In this document: in pieces, positions 22,229-30,663 of the stretch
How the letters are laid out: every line of letters begins with the position of its first letter
How positions within the stretch are numbered: position 1 is the first letter of the stretch
Source: Halonotius pteroides
GTDB lineage: Archaea; Halobacteriota; Halobacteria; Halobacteriales; Haloferacaceae
Assembly (NCBI RefSeq): GCF_003605635.1
Contig: NZ_QMDW01000026.1
Location: 1-35,938 of the forward strand
Direction of reading: 5' to 3'
DNA length: 35,938 nucleotides
Notes under the pieces: model-generated
What the model was told of the DNA's origin: nothing
The model's database searches: none
What the model saw: only the letters and a program-made list of their open reading frames with translations
Made by a program: the position numbers and the translations under genes

Positions 22229-22963
22229 TCAGACAACGCCAACCTCGCCCAGATAGAGCCACGCAAAGATGACGGCGTTGTTGACGCCGTGGATGACCGC
22301 CGGCACGACGATATTGTCGGTGCGCTCATAGAGATAGCCCAACAGCACGCCGAGCAGCGTTGCGGTGACAATGTAGGCAGCGATCCCGGCGGCACCGCCG
22401 GAGACAGAGGCGTGACTCAGCCCAAAGAGTACCGTTGCCGCAAGAATTGACGGCCAGACCCCCCACGTTTCCCGCAGCCGTCCCTGGACAACACCGCGAA
22501 ACAGCAGTTCCTCGGCTGGCCCAACAACAAGTAGCGAAAAGACAACCATCGTCAGCAGGTAGGCTGGCTCACCGGCACCGACAGTCACGGCGGCGTTGTC
22601 GCCGAGGCTCACGTCAACGGCGGCGAACAGTCGGGTGATCCCGTTGTTCGCACCGACGAGGACGACGATCCCGGCGACGATGAGGCCGAGCCCCCGGCGG
22701 CTAGGCGTCGCCCACGGGATCAACGGGTCGTCTCTGACAGCAAGGGCGTACCAGCCGGCAACCACCAGAAAGCCGGCGTACTGAAGCGCGAACTGCGAAA
22801 GATACTCCTCGGTGCTGCCGGGGGTGACGATCCCGGCGTCGATCAGTGGTGGGTTCACCGCGGCGAGCACGACGCTGGCAAACAGATACGCCCCAAAGAC
22901 GATCAGGAGCGTTTCGCCGAGGGCCTTCGCCCGCGGCTCCCAGCCGACGGTATCGGTCGCCAT
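22229..22963 (-). CDS. CPBP family intramembrane metalloprotease
   Basis: A 244-residue membrane protein with about seven or eight helices and the CPBP (CaaX protease/bacteriocin-processing, Abi) signature. It has E151-E152 and R156 (PAEELLFRG), H184 (LFGLSHAS) and H225/N229 (VIHGVNNA). These residues bind the catalytic metal in the membrane. Related proteins process prenylated or signal-bearing peptides, but the substrate here is unknown. It is transcribed convergently with nob1, with 19 bases between the stops. Confidence 0.9.
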   Translation of the reverse strand: MATDTVGWEPRAKALGETLLIVFGAYLFASVVLAAVNPPLIDAGIVTPGSTEEYLSQFALQYAGFLVVAGWYALAVRDDPLIPWATPSRRGLGLIVAGIVVLVGANNGITRLFAAVDVSLGDNAAVTVGAGEPAYLLTMVVFSLLVVGPAEELLFRGVVQGRLRETWGVWPSILAATVLFGLSHASVSGGAAGIAAYIVTATLLGVLLGYLYERTDNIVVPAVIHGVNNAVIFAWLYLGEVGVV

Positions 22964-23012
22964 TATCGGTTGGCTACGCCGCCGCCCCTGTTATGGACAC
23001 CGATTTGGGTGC

Positions 23013-24305
23013 TCACTCGATCTCGAAGGTGCGCTTGTCAGCGACCGCCTCGGCTTCCGCGAAGTCGCCACCGCCGAGCAGCCCGCGGGCGGCCTTCTTC
23101 CCCCATTCGACAGCGGGTTGGGTGAACGTTGACAGCCCGGCGAGTTCGCCGTAGATCACGGTTGCGGCCTCCATCGCGTACAACAACTCGCCGATATTCT
23201 CGGCGTCGACGGTGTCGATCTCGATGCGGACGTTGGGCCGCCCCTCGGCGGCGAGGCTGGCTTCGGTCGCCTCGAACTCCGCATCCAGTAGGTCGCCAAG
23301 CCCGGAGCCGCCGAGATAGAATAATCCTTCGAGATCGGTTTCGGGGATGTCGATGTCCTCGCGTTCGCGCGGTCGGACGAGCGTCACAAGCTTATCGCGG
23401 GGGCCGGCCCGATAGAGCTGGAGTTGGGAGTGTTGGTCGGTCGCGCCGAGTGCGCGGGCCGGCGTCTGGCCGACCTGTTCTTTCCCCAAGCTCTCGGCCC
23501 ACAGTTGGGCGAACCACTCGGCGAAGTATTCCAGTGATTCCGCATACGGCATCATCGCGTTGGTCAGCGCGCCACGCTCGGCGAGGCCGTAACAGACCGC
23601 GCCGTAGGCGTAGGCCGGCGACTCATACAGCGACCCCGAAAGGTCGTTCATCGCGGTTTGGGCACCGGCGACGACGCCCTCGATATCGAGGCCCTGCAGC
23701 GCGGCACAGGCCAGCCCAACCGTCGAGATGGCCGAAAAGCGACCCGGCACGCCTTCCGGGACGTTCAGCGACTGGAGATCGTGTGTATCGGCGAGATCTC
23801 GGAGATTGCCGTCGTCGCCAGTCGTGACAAAGGTTTGTTCGGTCCAGTCGACGCCGGCATCGGCCATCGCTTCGCGGACGACAAGAAAGTTCGAGAGCGT
23901 TTCAGCGGTCGTCCCCGACCGCGAAACGACGTTGACGACGGTGTCGTCGAGCGGCAGCGAATCGAGGAGTTCGGCGGTGTCCTCGGGGTCGACGTTGTCA
24001 AGGAAGTGCGCCTCAACGTCGGTCTGATCCGCGAGGGCAGCGGAGATGGTCGCCGCACCGAGCGCGCTACCGCCGATGCCGACCGTCAGCACGGCCTCGG
24101 GGGTGCCGAACGGCTCAACCGCCGCGCGGATTGCGTCGGTGTCGACCGTCTTGGGGAGGTTGAGCGCGGCGTAGCCGTGTTCGTTGTCCGCGCGGCCCTG
24201 CTCGATGCGCTCATGAGCGATCCCGACTCGCTCATCGAGGTGATCAAGGGTGTCTTCGGTGAGACCGGGACTGCCGCCGAGTGCATTACCGATATCCAGA
24301 TACAT
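23013..24305 (-). CDS. pgi: Glucose-6-phosphate isomerase
   Basis: A 430-residue PGI-superfamily isomerase interconverting glucose-6-P and fructose-6-P, used in haloarchaea for gluconeogenesis and the semi-phosphorylative route's return branch. Sugar-phosphate binding motifs are visible: GIGGSALGAATIS, VVSRSGTTAETLSNF and TDQHSQLQLY, with the catalytic C-terminal lysine in the VEWGKKAARGLL region. The frame continues upstream to 24536 but with non-acidic, unlikely residues; MYLDIGNALGG at 24305 is the haloarchaeal start. Confidence 0.92.
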   Translation of the reverse strand: MYLDIGNALGGSPGLTEDTLDHLDERVGIAHERIEQGRADNEHGYAALNLPKTVDTDAIRAAVEPFGTPEAVLTVGIGGSALGAATISAALADQTDVEAHFLDNVDPEDTAELLDSLPLDDTVVNVVSRSGTTAETLSNFLVVREAMADAGVDWTEQTFVTTGDDGNLRDLADTHDLQSLNVPEGVPGRFSAISTVGLACAALQGLDIEGVVAGAQTAMNDLSGSLYESPAYAYGAVCYGLAERGALTNAMMPYAESLEYFAEWFAQLWAESLGKEQVGQTPARALGATDQHSQLQLYRAGPRDKLVTLVRPREREDIDIPETDLEGLFYLGGSGLGDLLDAEFEATEASLAAEGRPNVRIEIDTVDAENIGELLYAMEAATVIYGELAGLSTFTQPAVEWGKKAARGLLGGGDFAEAEAVADKRTFEIE

Positions 24306-24461
24306 ACCTGTGGTCGCGTCCGGTGGCGGTAAAGTCGTTGTTGTGACTATTTTTGTGTGAAGCCGCACCGAAGTGGGAGTATCCGATGGCTCGATCCGCA
24401 CCGCGGACAGCCCGACACAATCGACCCAACCCGGTCGGGGCAGCGATTGGGAGCAAAGTGT

Positions 24462-24487
24462 TTTGTGTGCGACACGCGTCTCACAAA
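24462..24487. promoter_or_regulatory. Candidate operator of the toxin-antitoxin pair
   Basis: TTTGTG (24462-24467) and CACAAA (24482-24487) form an inverted repeat around a smaller palindrome GTGT-GCG-ACAC (24465-24475), ending two bases before the antitoxin start. RHH antitoxins usually bind such sites to repress their own operon. Confidence 0.4.
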
Positions 24488-24489
24488 GT

Positions 24490-24771
24490 ATGAGCACCGA
24501 CACCGATCGCTCCGAGAACGAGGCCGAAACGACCAAAATCGATGTGCGCGTGCCGACTGAGTTGGTTGAGCAGATCGACGATGAGTACCACCAACGCGGC
24601 TACACCTCTCGCTCGGAGGCGATCCGTGATGCGTTGCGGGCATGGGTCGATCCACCAGTTCGGCTCTCCGACGAGGCGTTGGATGATCTTGCCACCAGTC
24701 GTAAGCAGCGTGAGGAGGGCGACACGGTTCCGCTCGACGACGTGATGGAGAAATACGGGGTCGAGAAGTAG
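24490..24771 (+). CDS. Ribbon-helix-helix antitoxin
   Basis: A 93-residue protein. Residues about 15-50 form an RHH/CopG fold (TKIDVRVPTELVEQIDDEY, then GYTSRSEAIRDALRAW). An acidic, less structured C-terminal part follows (LSDEALDDLATSRKQREEG), as used by antitoxins to wrap their toxin. Its stop abuts the start of a RelE-like toxin gene with no gap, the classical order for type II modules. It is likely autoregulatory. The frame is open further upstream, but the ATG at 24490 fits the domain. Confidence 0.85.
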   Translation: MSTDTDRSENEAETTKIDVRVPTELVEQIDDEYHQRGYTSRSEAIRDALRAWVDPPVRLSDEALDDLATSRKQREEGDTVPLDDVMEKYGVEK

Positions 24772-25035
24772 ATGCCCACGGTCGAGATCACGCCACAGGC
24801 CGACGACCAGCTCGCTGATCTCGACACCGAACCACGCGAACGAATCCTGCAGAAGCTCGCCGAAGCCGAGGACTGGCCTGACCACCGGCTCAAATCGCTA
24901 TCGAACTATCCGTACTACACACTCCGCGCTGGCGATTACCGAGCGATCATTACGTGGGATCGAAACGGAGATCGGCTGATCGTCGAAGCGGTCGGCCATC
25001 GTCGCTACGTCTACGATCGGCACCTTCCACCGTGA
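24772..25035 (+). CDS. RelE/ParE-family toxin
   Basis: An 87-residue RelE/ParE-superfamily protein. It has the start MPTVEITPQADDQLADLD, the KLAEAEDWPDHRLKSLSNYPYYTLRAGDYRAII-type core (cited in parts), and a C-terminal VGHRRYVYDR with the basic/aromatic residues that in RelE act on mRNA in the ribosome A site. ParE relatives instead inhibit gyrase, and sequence alone does not decide. It starts directly after the antitoxin stop (TAG-ATG). Confidence 0.88.
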   Translation: MPTVEITPQADDQLADLDTEPRERILQKLAEAEDWPDHRLKSLSNYPYYTLRAGDYRAIITWDRNGDRLIVEAVGHRRYVYDRHLPP

Positions 25036-25096
25036 CAGCGGCAGGTGGATCGCCGGCGACACCAATCTCTTTGCCCACTCACAGTGAGTCCAACCC

Positions 25097-25750
25097 ATGC
25101 CCGACCACGTCGACCTCACCCAGCCCATCGAGGATGGGATGCAGACCTATCCTGGTGATCCAGCGGTCAGCGTGACCGACCACGCGACCCACGCCGCCGA
25201 CGGCTACCATGTTGAATCCCTCTCATGTGGCAGTCACACCGGCACCCACATCGACGCGCCGCGACACACCGAACCCAACGGCGACCCGCTGTCGGCGTTC
25301 TCACTCGACCGATTCGCTTTCGATGCCGTTCGGGTCGATTGCCGGGACTGTGAGCCCCGCGAGGCAATCACCCCGAAGCGACTTCCCGCAGGCGACGTGC
25401 TGACCGACGCTGACATGGTTGTCTGCTGGACTGGCTGGGATGATCACTGGGACACCGACCGCTATCTCGACCACCCTTACATTGCACCCGAAACGGCGGC
25501 CCGCTGTGCCGACCACGGGCTGGCGGTCGGCGTCGACGCGCTCAGCCCCGATCCGACGCCGAGGGCGCGGGCCGGCGACGACGAGCCGACCGATGTTGCG
25601 GCCCACCACGCGCTGCTCGGCGAGAACTGCGTGATCGTTGAGAACCTGACCAACCTCGGTGGCGTCGACGACCGCTTCGAGCTCCGGGCGTACCCGCTTG
25701 CCCTCGGCGGCGACGGCGCGCCGGTGCGAGCGGTCGGCTGCGAGCAGTGA
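25097..25750 (+). CDS. Cyclase family protein (kynurenine formamidase-like)
   Basis: A 217-residue metal-dependent hydrolase of the cyclase/KynB family. The metal-binding motif HxGTHxDxPxH is complete (H47, H51, D53, H57), and the start VDLTQPIEDGMQTYPGDP is typical. Related enzymes hydrolyse N-formylkynurenine, isatin or other amides, but no kyn genes are nearby, so the substrate is unknown. It is followed 34 bases later by a very small membrane protein gene with its own promoter. Confidence 0.88.
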   Translation: MPDHVDLTQPIEDGMQTYPGDPAVSVTDHATHAADGYHVESLSCGSHTGTHIDAPRHTEPNGDPLSAFSLDRFAFDAVRVDCRDCEPREAITPKRLPAGDVLTDADMVVCWTGWDDHWDTDRYLDHPYIAPETAARCADHGLAVGVDALSPDPTPRARAGDDEPTDVAAHHALLGENCVIVENLTNLGGVDDRFELRAYPLALGGDGAPVRAVGCEQ

Positions 25751-25751
25751 A

Positions 25752-25762
25752 GGGTTTATTAT
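25752..25762 (+). promoter_or_regulatory. TATA box of the 29-residue gene
   Basis: GGGTTTATTAT lies just after the cyclase stop and about 28 bases before the ATG at 25785, the spacing expected for a leaderless start. Confidence 0.5.
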
Positions 25763-25784
25763 CAGCCCCCCCAAAGCCGACGAT

Positions 25785-25874
25785 ATGTCGCAGGCCACCA
25801 AGGTTGTGCTCGGCACCGTGCTGCTGTCGGCCGTCTTTTCGGTCGGAATTATCCTCTCGTACGTCTTCGCCTAA
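25785..25874 (+). CDS. 29-residue single-helix membrane protein
   Basis: A very short gene (MSQATKVVLGTVLLSAVFSV, then GIILSYVFA) that is almost entirely one transmembrane helix with a short N-terminal tail. Support comes from a well-placed TATA box and from the TAATG overlap of its stop with the next start, so it is very likely translated with the downstream gene. I know no function for it. It could anchor or regulate the neighbour's product. Confidence 0.6.
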   Translation: MSQATKVVLGTVLLSAVFSVGIILSYVFA

Positions 25875-26662
25875 TGTTCTCCGAACGATCACTCCCACCG
25901 CTGTTGTCGACCGTCCGCCAGCAACACGCCCCCGAGGCGATCGTGCTGGATGTTCAAACTGACTTTGAGACGCTGCCGCCGGCGGTCGCCGAGGATCTTG
26001 GTTTGCTGGCCGACCGCCTCGATCCGGCCAGCTACCCCGCCGACTGGCTGCCCGACAGTGCCCCAACCGTCCTTGAGGAGTACGCCGGTGATACCTTTAC
26101 CATCGGCACCCCTGATGACGGAACCGTCGTCTGGACGACCCAGACTGAGCCGCCAACGGTGCTCTGCAAACAGCGCGCCGAGAACACCCCCGATGAGTTT
26201 CTCAACTTCCTTATCGCCGAAGCCTTGGTTCAGCTTGACTGCGATGTGCCCGAACACTTCCTGTCCTTCTTCGGCGAGCAGTATCCCAATCTTGACGCCG
26301 CGGTCGGGCTCAACGGGGCCGATGTCTATCAGGTCGCCGCCGCCCTATTTGAGGGCTGGGTTGGCCTCCAGACCCGCGAGGTGTTCGCCGCGTGGGCTGA
26401 CGACGACGAACTCGCGCCGCTTTATGAGGCGTGGGTCGATGCTGGGAGCCGACTTGAACCGCGGCTCGATGATCTCTCGCGGGCGGTCGCCCGCAACGAG
26501 ATGACGTTCCCCGAAGCGACCGAGTACGCCTGTGCGGCGATCAAACACGACCTCGACATTCCGACGCCGTTCAGCGCGCTTGATACCACGGCCTCCCGCG
26601 ACCACGGGGCGGCCTACGCTATCGAGTGGGCCGAGAAGACATTTGCCGAGCTCCGTGAGTAG
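25874..26662 (+). CDS. Conserved haloarchaeal-type protein, function unknown
   Basis: A 262-residue soluble, very acidic protein with no signal peptide or membrane segment. It looks alpha-helical (VYQVAAALFEGWVGLQTREV, then LSRAVARNEMTFPEATEYAC) and has three scattered cysteines but no clear catalytic motif. I believe it belongs to a haloarchaea-restricted DUF family but cannot name it with certainty. Its start overlaps the stop of the 29-residue membrane protein gene by one base (TAATG), which suggests that the two proteins act together. Confidence 0.75.
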   Translation: MFSERSLPPLLSTVRQQHAPEAIVLDVQTDFETLPPAVAEDLGLLADRLDPASYPADWLPDSAPTVLEEYAGDTFTIGTPDDGTVVWTTQTEPPTVLCKQRAENTPDEFLNFLIAEALVQLDCDVPEHFLSFFGEQYPNLDAAVGLNGADVYQVAAALFEGWVGLQTREVFAAWADDDELAPLYEAWVDAGSRLEPRLDDLSRAVARNEMTFPEATEYACAAIKHDLDIPTPFSALDTTASRDHGAAYAIEWAEKTFAELRE

Positions 26663-26734
26663 CCGCCAGGGCCGACTCAAACCGCCGTTTCAGCTTTAGG
26701 AACCTATTCATCTGTTGGCCGCCTCAGAGCTGCC

Positions 26735-27478
26735 ATGCAACGACGTGACTTTATTATCGGTACGGCAGCAGCCGGCGCGGCCGGCCTTTCGGGCTGTCTC
26801 GGCACCGCACAACAAGCAACCGATACCGCCGCTGGTGGCGGTGATAGTGGTCGGACAGTCACCGTTACCGGCTCAGCTGAGATGCAGGCCGCCCCCGACC
26901 GTGCGGTCATCGACGCCAGCGTTGAGGCCACCGGCGACAGCGCGGCCGCCGTCCGCGACGCGCTGTCAACACGCTCCGACAGCCTGCGACAGGCCCTCCG
27001 CGATGCTGGCTTATCCGACGATCAACTCACAACTGGGCGGTTTGCGATCCACCCACAGTACGACCGCCGCGAACCGGGTGCGGAGCCCGAGCAGACCGGC
27101 TACGAGGGCACCCACACGACCACCATCGAGGTCGACGATGTCGATACCACCGGCGACGTGATCGATACTGCCATCGATGGCGGGGCCGACTCGATCGGCC
27201 GCATCGAGTATACGCTTTCGGCGTCGACCCGCGAATCCTTGCGGGAGGATGCCCTCAAAGCGGCTGTCGATACCGCCCGTGACGAGGCGGATGTCCTCGC
27301 CGCCCGCGTCGACTCACGTGTGGTGTCGGTACAGCGGCTCAACGCCGCCGGTGGCGGGCTCTCGCCGACCTACGAACGCTACGACGTCGCCGAAGCGGCT
27401 TCTGTGGGCTCGACGGAGCTCCAGCCTGATGATGTCACTGTCAGTGCATCCGTTGAGGCAACCTACCGAATCGGGTGA
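26735..27478 (+). CDS. SIMPL (DUF541) domain Tat lipoprotein
   Basis: A 247-residue exported lipoprotein. The signal has the twin arginine QRRDFI and the lipobox GLSGC (Cys21). After a Gly/Thr-rich linker the SIMPL/DUF541 domain begins at VTVTGSAEMQAAPDRAVI and runs to the C-terminal VTVSASVEATYRI strand. SIMPL proteins form periplasmic or surface oligomers. Their role is poorly known, with links to stress tolerance in bacteria. A TATA-like CCTATTCATC lies about 28 bases before the ATG. Confidence 0.85.
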   Translation: MQRRDFIIGTAAAGAAGLSGCLGTAQQATDTAAGGGDSGRTVTVTGSAEMQAAPDRAVIDASVEATGDSAAAVRDALSTRSDSLRQALRDAGLSDDQLTTGRFAIHPQYDRREPGAEPEQTGYEGTHTTTIEVDDVDTTGDVIDTAIDGGADSIGRIEYTLSASTRESLREDALKAAVDTARDEADVLAARVDSRVVSVQRLNAAGGGLSPTYERYDVAEAASVGSTELQPDDVTVSASVEATYRIG

Positions 27479-27489
27479 TCGGCGGCCGG

Positions 27490-28068
27490 TTAAAATTCGG
27501 CAGTGACGCTGCCGTCGTCGTCGAGATCGATGACACCGTCGAAGCGCTCGCGGAACCGATCTATCGTCGCCTCGTCGTGTACCTCCTTTGAGAGGTGGAA
27601 GAGGCCAACGGCGTCGTGGTCGGCCAGCAGCCCACACAGGTTTTCGGTTGCATCGACGACGCCGTCCTCGTCGGCGTAGTAGATCATCTCGGTGATGGAG
27701 TCGACGCTGAGCCGAACCTTTCCGTCGTGGCTGGTGAGGAACGCCTCAACCTTGGCGACGATCCCGTCGAGGTCGTCGGGGGCGGAGACGTAGTGGACAT
27801 CGTCGGTGCCGCGCCGGGAGTAGCCGCGCTCGACCGACAGCGTATCGAGGATGACCGCGCTGTCCTCGTCGACATCGTAGTGTTCAAGCTTCTGTTCGAC
27901 CTCCCGAGCGGTCGTCCGCGTTGAGACGACGAGGAAGTGGTCGGTGTCGGTTTTGAAAAAGTCGGTGTCGATGCGGTCGGTTTCGCCGATCGAGGGATGC
28001 AGCAGGAGGACGCCTGTTCCACCCGCGATCGTCTCCGGCGCGTTCTCAACGGCTAGCGTGTAGTCCAT
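27490..28068 (-). CDS. KaiC/RecA-like haloarchaeal protein without a P-loop
   Basis: A 192-residue protein with the strand-helix pattern of RecA/KaiC-fold proteins seen in haloarchaeal 'HTR-like' signalling proteins. There is a first strand GVLLLHPSIGETD, a Walker-B-like AVILDTLSVERG, a VRLSVDSITEMIYY segment and FHLSKEVHD. There is no GxxxxGK[ST] Walker A motif, so ATP hydrolysis is unlikely. Its precise function is unknown; a degenerate sensor or partner protein is plausible. It is transcribed towards the SIMPL gene (convergent, 11 bases apart). Confidence 0.65.
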   Translation of the reverse strand: MDYTLAVENAPETIAGGTGVLLLHPSIGETDRIDTDFFKTDTDHFLVVSTRTTAREVEQKLEHYDVDEDSAVILDTLSVERGYSRRGTDDVHYVSAPDDLDGIVAKVEAFLTSHDGKVRLSVDSITEMIYYADEDGVVDATENLCGLLADHDAVGLFHLSKEVHDEATIDRFRERFDGVIDLDDDGSVTAEF

Positions 28069-28122
28069 ACCAGCCCCACCGGCTCAGTGACCTTAATGAT
28101 GTATGGATTCGGGCTCACGGCC

Positions 28123-29886
28123 TCACAGTCGTTCCGCGATCGTCGCTGCTGTTTTTTCGCCGACGCCGTCGACGGCCTGCAGATCGGCTTGTGAGGCATC
28201 CCGCACGTTGTCGACGCTGCCAAATCGGCGGAGTAGCCGCTTTCGGGTTTCTGGGCCGACGCCGGGAACCCCATCAAGTGCGGTCGACACGTCATCCCGA
28301 AGCTGCTGGTGGTACTGAACGGCGAACCGATGGGCCTCATCGCGGACGCGCTGACAGACATGGAGGTGGTCGGCGTCGTTCGGCCAGTCGAAGACGCGAT
28401 CCGGCGTGACCACCAACTCCTCGTCTTTTGCAAGGGCGACGACCGGCACGTCCCACCCCGTCTTGTCGAGGGCATCCATCGCGGCCCCAAGTTGGCCTTC
28501 GCCGCCGTCAACAAGCAGGAGGTCAGGATCGGATCGGTCGTCACGATCCTCCACGGCGCGGTTCGCTCGCCACTCGATCAACTCCCGCATGTTGGCGTAG
28601 TCATCGTTGCGGTCGGTGAGCCGCTTCCGGCGGTAGTCGCCGGTCTCCGCGCTGCCGTCGACAAAACAGACGTTGCTACCGACGACCGCCTTCCCCTGGC
28701 TGTGGCTTACATCGAACCCCTCGATCCGGCCCGGGCGGTCGATCCCAAGCGCCTCGCCGAGGGCCGCCAGCGGGTCGCCATCGACCGGCCCTTGTCTGGC
28801 GTTTTTCAGCGCAAGCTCGACGAGGGTTGCCTCCCGGCCGGCTCCCGGCACCCGAACTGCAACGCCCTCGCTCTCCAGCCACTCGATCACGTCATTATCG
28901 CCCGGGCGTTCGGAGAGCAAGATCGCATCCGGCAGTTGGCGTTCGGCGTAATACTGCGGGAGAAACGCCGCCAACAACGCAGCCACACGGTCGCCGCCGT
29001 CGGCTTCGTCGGGAGCATCAAGGCTGTGCCGTGAGCGATCGACGAGCTGGCCGCCCTCGCTGCGAAGCCGGGCGACGGTCGCCTGGTCGCCGTCGACAGC
29101 GACGCCAAGCACGTCCGCGACCGCCTCGCTGCCACCCCCCTCAGCCGCATCGCCGCTGGCAACCGCGCGCTCGCTGTCATCATGAATCGTCTCGACGGTA
29201 TCGAGTTGATCGCGGAGGTTGGCGGCCCGCTCAAAGGCCTGTTCCTGAGCGGCGGTCTCCATCTCCTGGCGGAGAGGATCGGCCAACACGCCGGTTTCGC
29301 CCTCGAAAAACCGGATCGCCGACTCCACGTTCTCGCGGTAGTGCTCGGCGTCGATCTCACCGGTACAGGGGGCCGAACACAACCCCATCTCGTAATCGAG
29401 GCAGGGTCGCTCCCGGTTCTCGTATTTGTGTTCTGAACAGCCACGCAGCCCGTAGACCGACCGGATCGCCTTGACCACGGTTTCGACCCGGCCCTTGTCT
29501 GTGAAGGGGCCGAAGACGGTTGCGGCGTCGTTGGGGTCGCGGGTGCTCTCGATGCGTGGGATCTCGTGGTCGGTGAACTGCACCAACGGATAGGATTTGT
29601 CGTCCTTCAGGCGGACGTTGTACCGCGGTTGATGCCGCTTGATCAGGTTGGCTTCCAACAGGAGGGCCTGGGTCTCGGTGTCGGTAACGGCGACCTCAAT
29701 TGCTGCTGCTCGGGTGACCATCTGTGCGATGCGGTCGCTGCGTGGGTCGGTGTAGGAACGCACCCGAGAGCGAAGATCGACCGCCTTGCCGACGTACAAC
29801 ACCCGATCGCCGGCCTGAAACTGATAGACGCCGGGCTCGGTCGGCAGCTCGCCGGCGCGTTCCCGAAGCGTTCTACCATCCATCAT
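28123..29886 (-). CDS. uvrC: Excinuclease ABC subunit C
   Basis: A 587-residue UvrC, which makes both cuts around a DNA lesion with UvrA and UvrB. The N-terminal GIY-YIG nuclease is visible ([20 protein letters not shown], then RSRVRSY). A cysteine-rich patch ([24 protein letters not shown]) follows, then the UvrB-binding UVR motif ([19 protein letters not shown]). The RNaseH-like 5' nuclease has [12 protein letters not shown] and [13 protein letters not shown]. The C-terminus has a helix-hairpin-helix pair ([18 protein letters not shown]). Tandem Met codons put the start at 29886 or 29883. An upstream extension to 30096 is rejected as basic and unlike the family. Confidence 0.94.
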   Translation of the reverse strand: MMDGRTLRERAGELPTEPGVYQFQAGDRVLYVGKAVDLRSRVRSYTDPRSDRIAQMVTRAAAIEVAVTDTETQALLLEANLIKRHQPRYNVRLKDDKSYPLVQFTDHEIPRIESTRDPNDAATVFGPFTDKGRVETVVKAIRSVYGLRGCSEHKYENRERPCLDYEMGLCSAPCTGEIDAEHYRENVESAIRFFEGETGVLADPLRQEMETAAQEQAFERAANLRDQLDTVETIHDDSERAVASGDAAEGGGSEAVADVLGVAVDGDQATVARLRSEGGQLVDRSRHSLDAPDEADGGDRVAALLAAFLPQYYAERQLPDAILLSERPGDNDVIEWLESEGVAVRVPGAGREATLVELALKNARQGPVDGDPLAALGEALGIDRPGRIEGFDVSHSQGKAVVGSNVCFVDGSAETGDYRRKRLTDRNDDYANMRELIEWRANRAVEDRDDRSDPDLLLVDGGEGQLGAAMDALDKTGWDVPVVALAKDEELVVTPDRVFDWPNDADHLHVCQRVRDEAHRFAVQYHQQLRDDVSTALDGVPGVGPETRKRLLRRFGSVDNVRDASQADLQAVDGVGEKTAATIAERL

Positions 29887-29987
29887 CGACACTACCGGTG
29901 GCACACAATTGAACGTAACGTGATCGCGGCACTGACCGAGTCGTGTCGGATCGACAGCCACATGTTGTTCCTTCGATATCTCTTGAT

Positions 29988-30245
29988 ATGACCCGGCTCT
30001 GGCTGGTCGAACGTGAGTACGACGATCGCAACCTGATCTCTTTCGTGTATGCGACGACTGACGGCACCCAACAGCTTCGCAAGGAGCTGTCGGCAACGCT
30101 CCTCCAACAGCGCAGCGAGCCGATTACCGCCGCCATCGAAGCCGACGCGGATGATCTTACCCCGGTTGATCCCGACGAGCAACCTCGGTACGCGACGGAA
30201 GCCCAATCGGTCGCCGAGAGCCACGATCCGGACGATCCGATCTGA
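29988..30245 (+). CDS. Small conserved-looking soluble protein
   Basis: An 85-residue acidic protein ([20 protein letters not shown] at the start; [14 protein letters not shown] in the middle; acidic [15 protein letters not shown] tail). It reads like a real halophilic protein and is divergent from uvrC. I recognise no domain. The ATG at 29988 is preferred over one 15 codons upstream because the latter adds a non-acidic stretch over the likely promoter. Confidence 0.6.
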   Translation: MTRLWLVEREYDDRNLISFVYATTDGTQQLRKELSATLLQQRSEPITAAIEADADDLTPVDPDEQPRYATEAQSVAESHDPDDPI

Positions 30246-30348
30246 GGCTGGTGTGACCGCTATTACAAGCGGGCTCGTCGTCGCACGCCAGCCTTCATCC
30301 CGTCTCGCGGTCTTTTTGTCCGTCGCTGACAACGCCCTCACAACACCG

Positions 30349-30561
30349 ATGGAATACGAGCAAACCCTCCGGCGACTGTTGGCCAACGGGCGGGCGGATA
30401 TCGGACGGATCGTGCTGTCGACCCCGGCGATGCTCTTCTTTCTCCTTTCGCCGCGTGCCGGCTTCGAGGATGAACCCGTATCGAAGCTCTATGCGGCCGG
30501 AATCTCTGTGTATGCGTTGTTGGTGGTAGTGCTGTTTGTGCTGCTTGGGGCGCTGTTCTAA
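30349..30561 (+). CDS. Small membrane protein with two helices
   Basis: A 70-residue protein: a charged amphipathic start (MEYEQTLRRLLANGRADIG), a first hydrophobic segment (RIVLSTPAMLFFLLS), a loop (PRAGFEDEPVSK) and a C-terminal helix (AAGISVYALLVVVLFVLLGALF). The frame is open upstream but basic there. No function is recognised. Confidence 0.6.
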   Translation: MEYEQTLRRLLANGRADIGRIVLSTPAMLFFLLSPRAGFEDEPVSKLYAAGISVYALLVVVLFVLLGALF

Positions 30562-30663
30562 ACCGTTTGTTGCGGACGGTTTGCTTCGCGGTAGTGCCAC
30601 AGGACACCCCCGCTTGGGAGCCCCCAGCCGAACGCTTAATCTCGTTCGCCCCCAACAATATCT

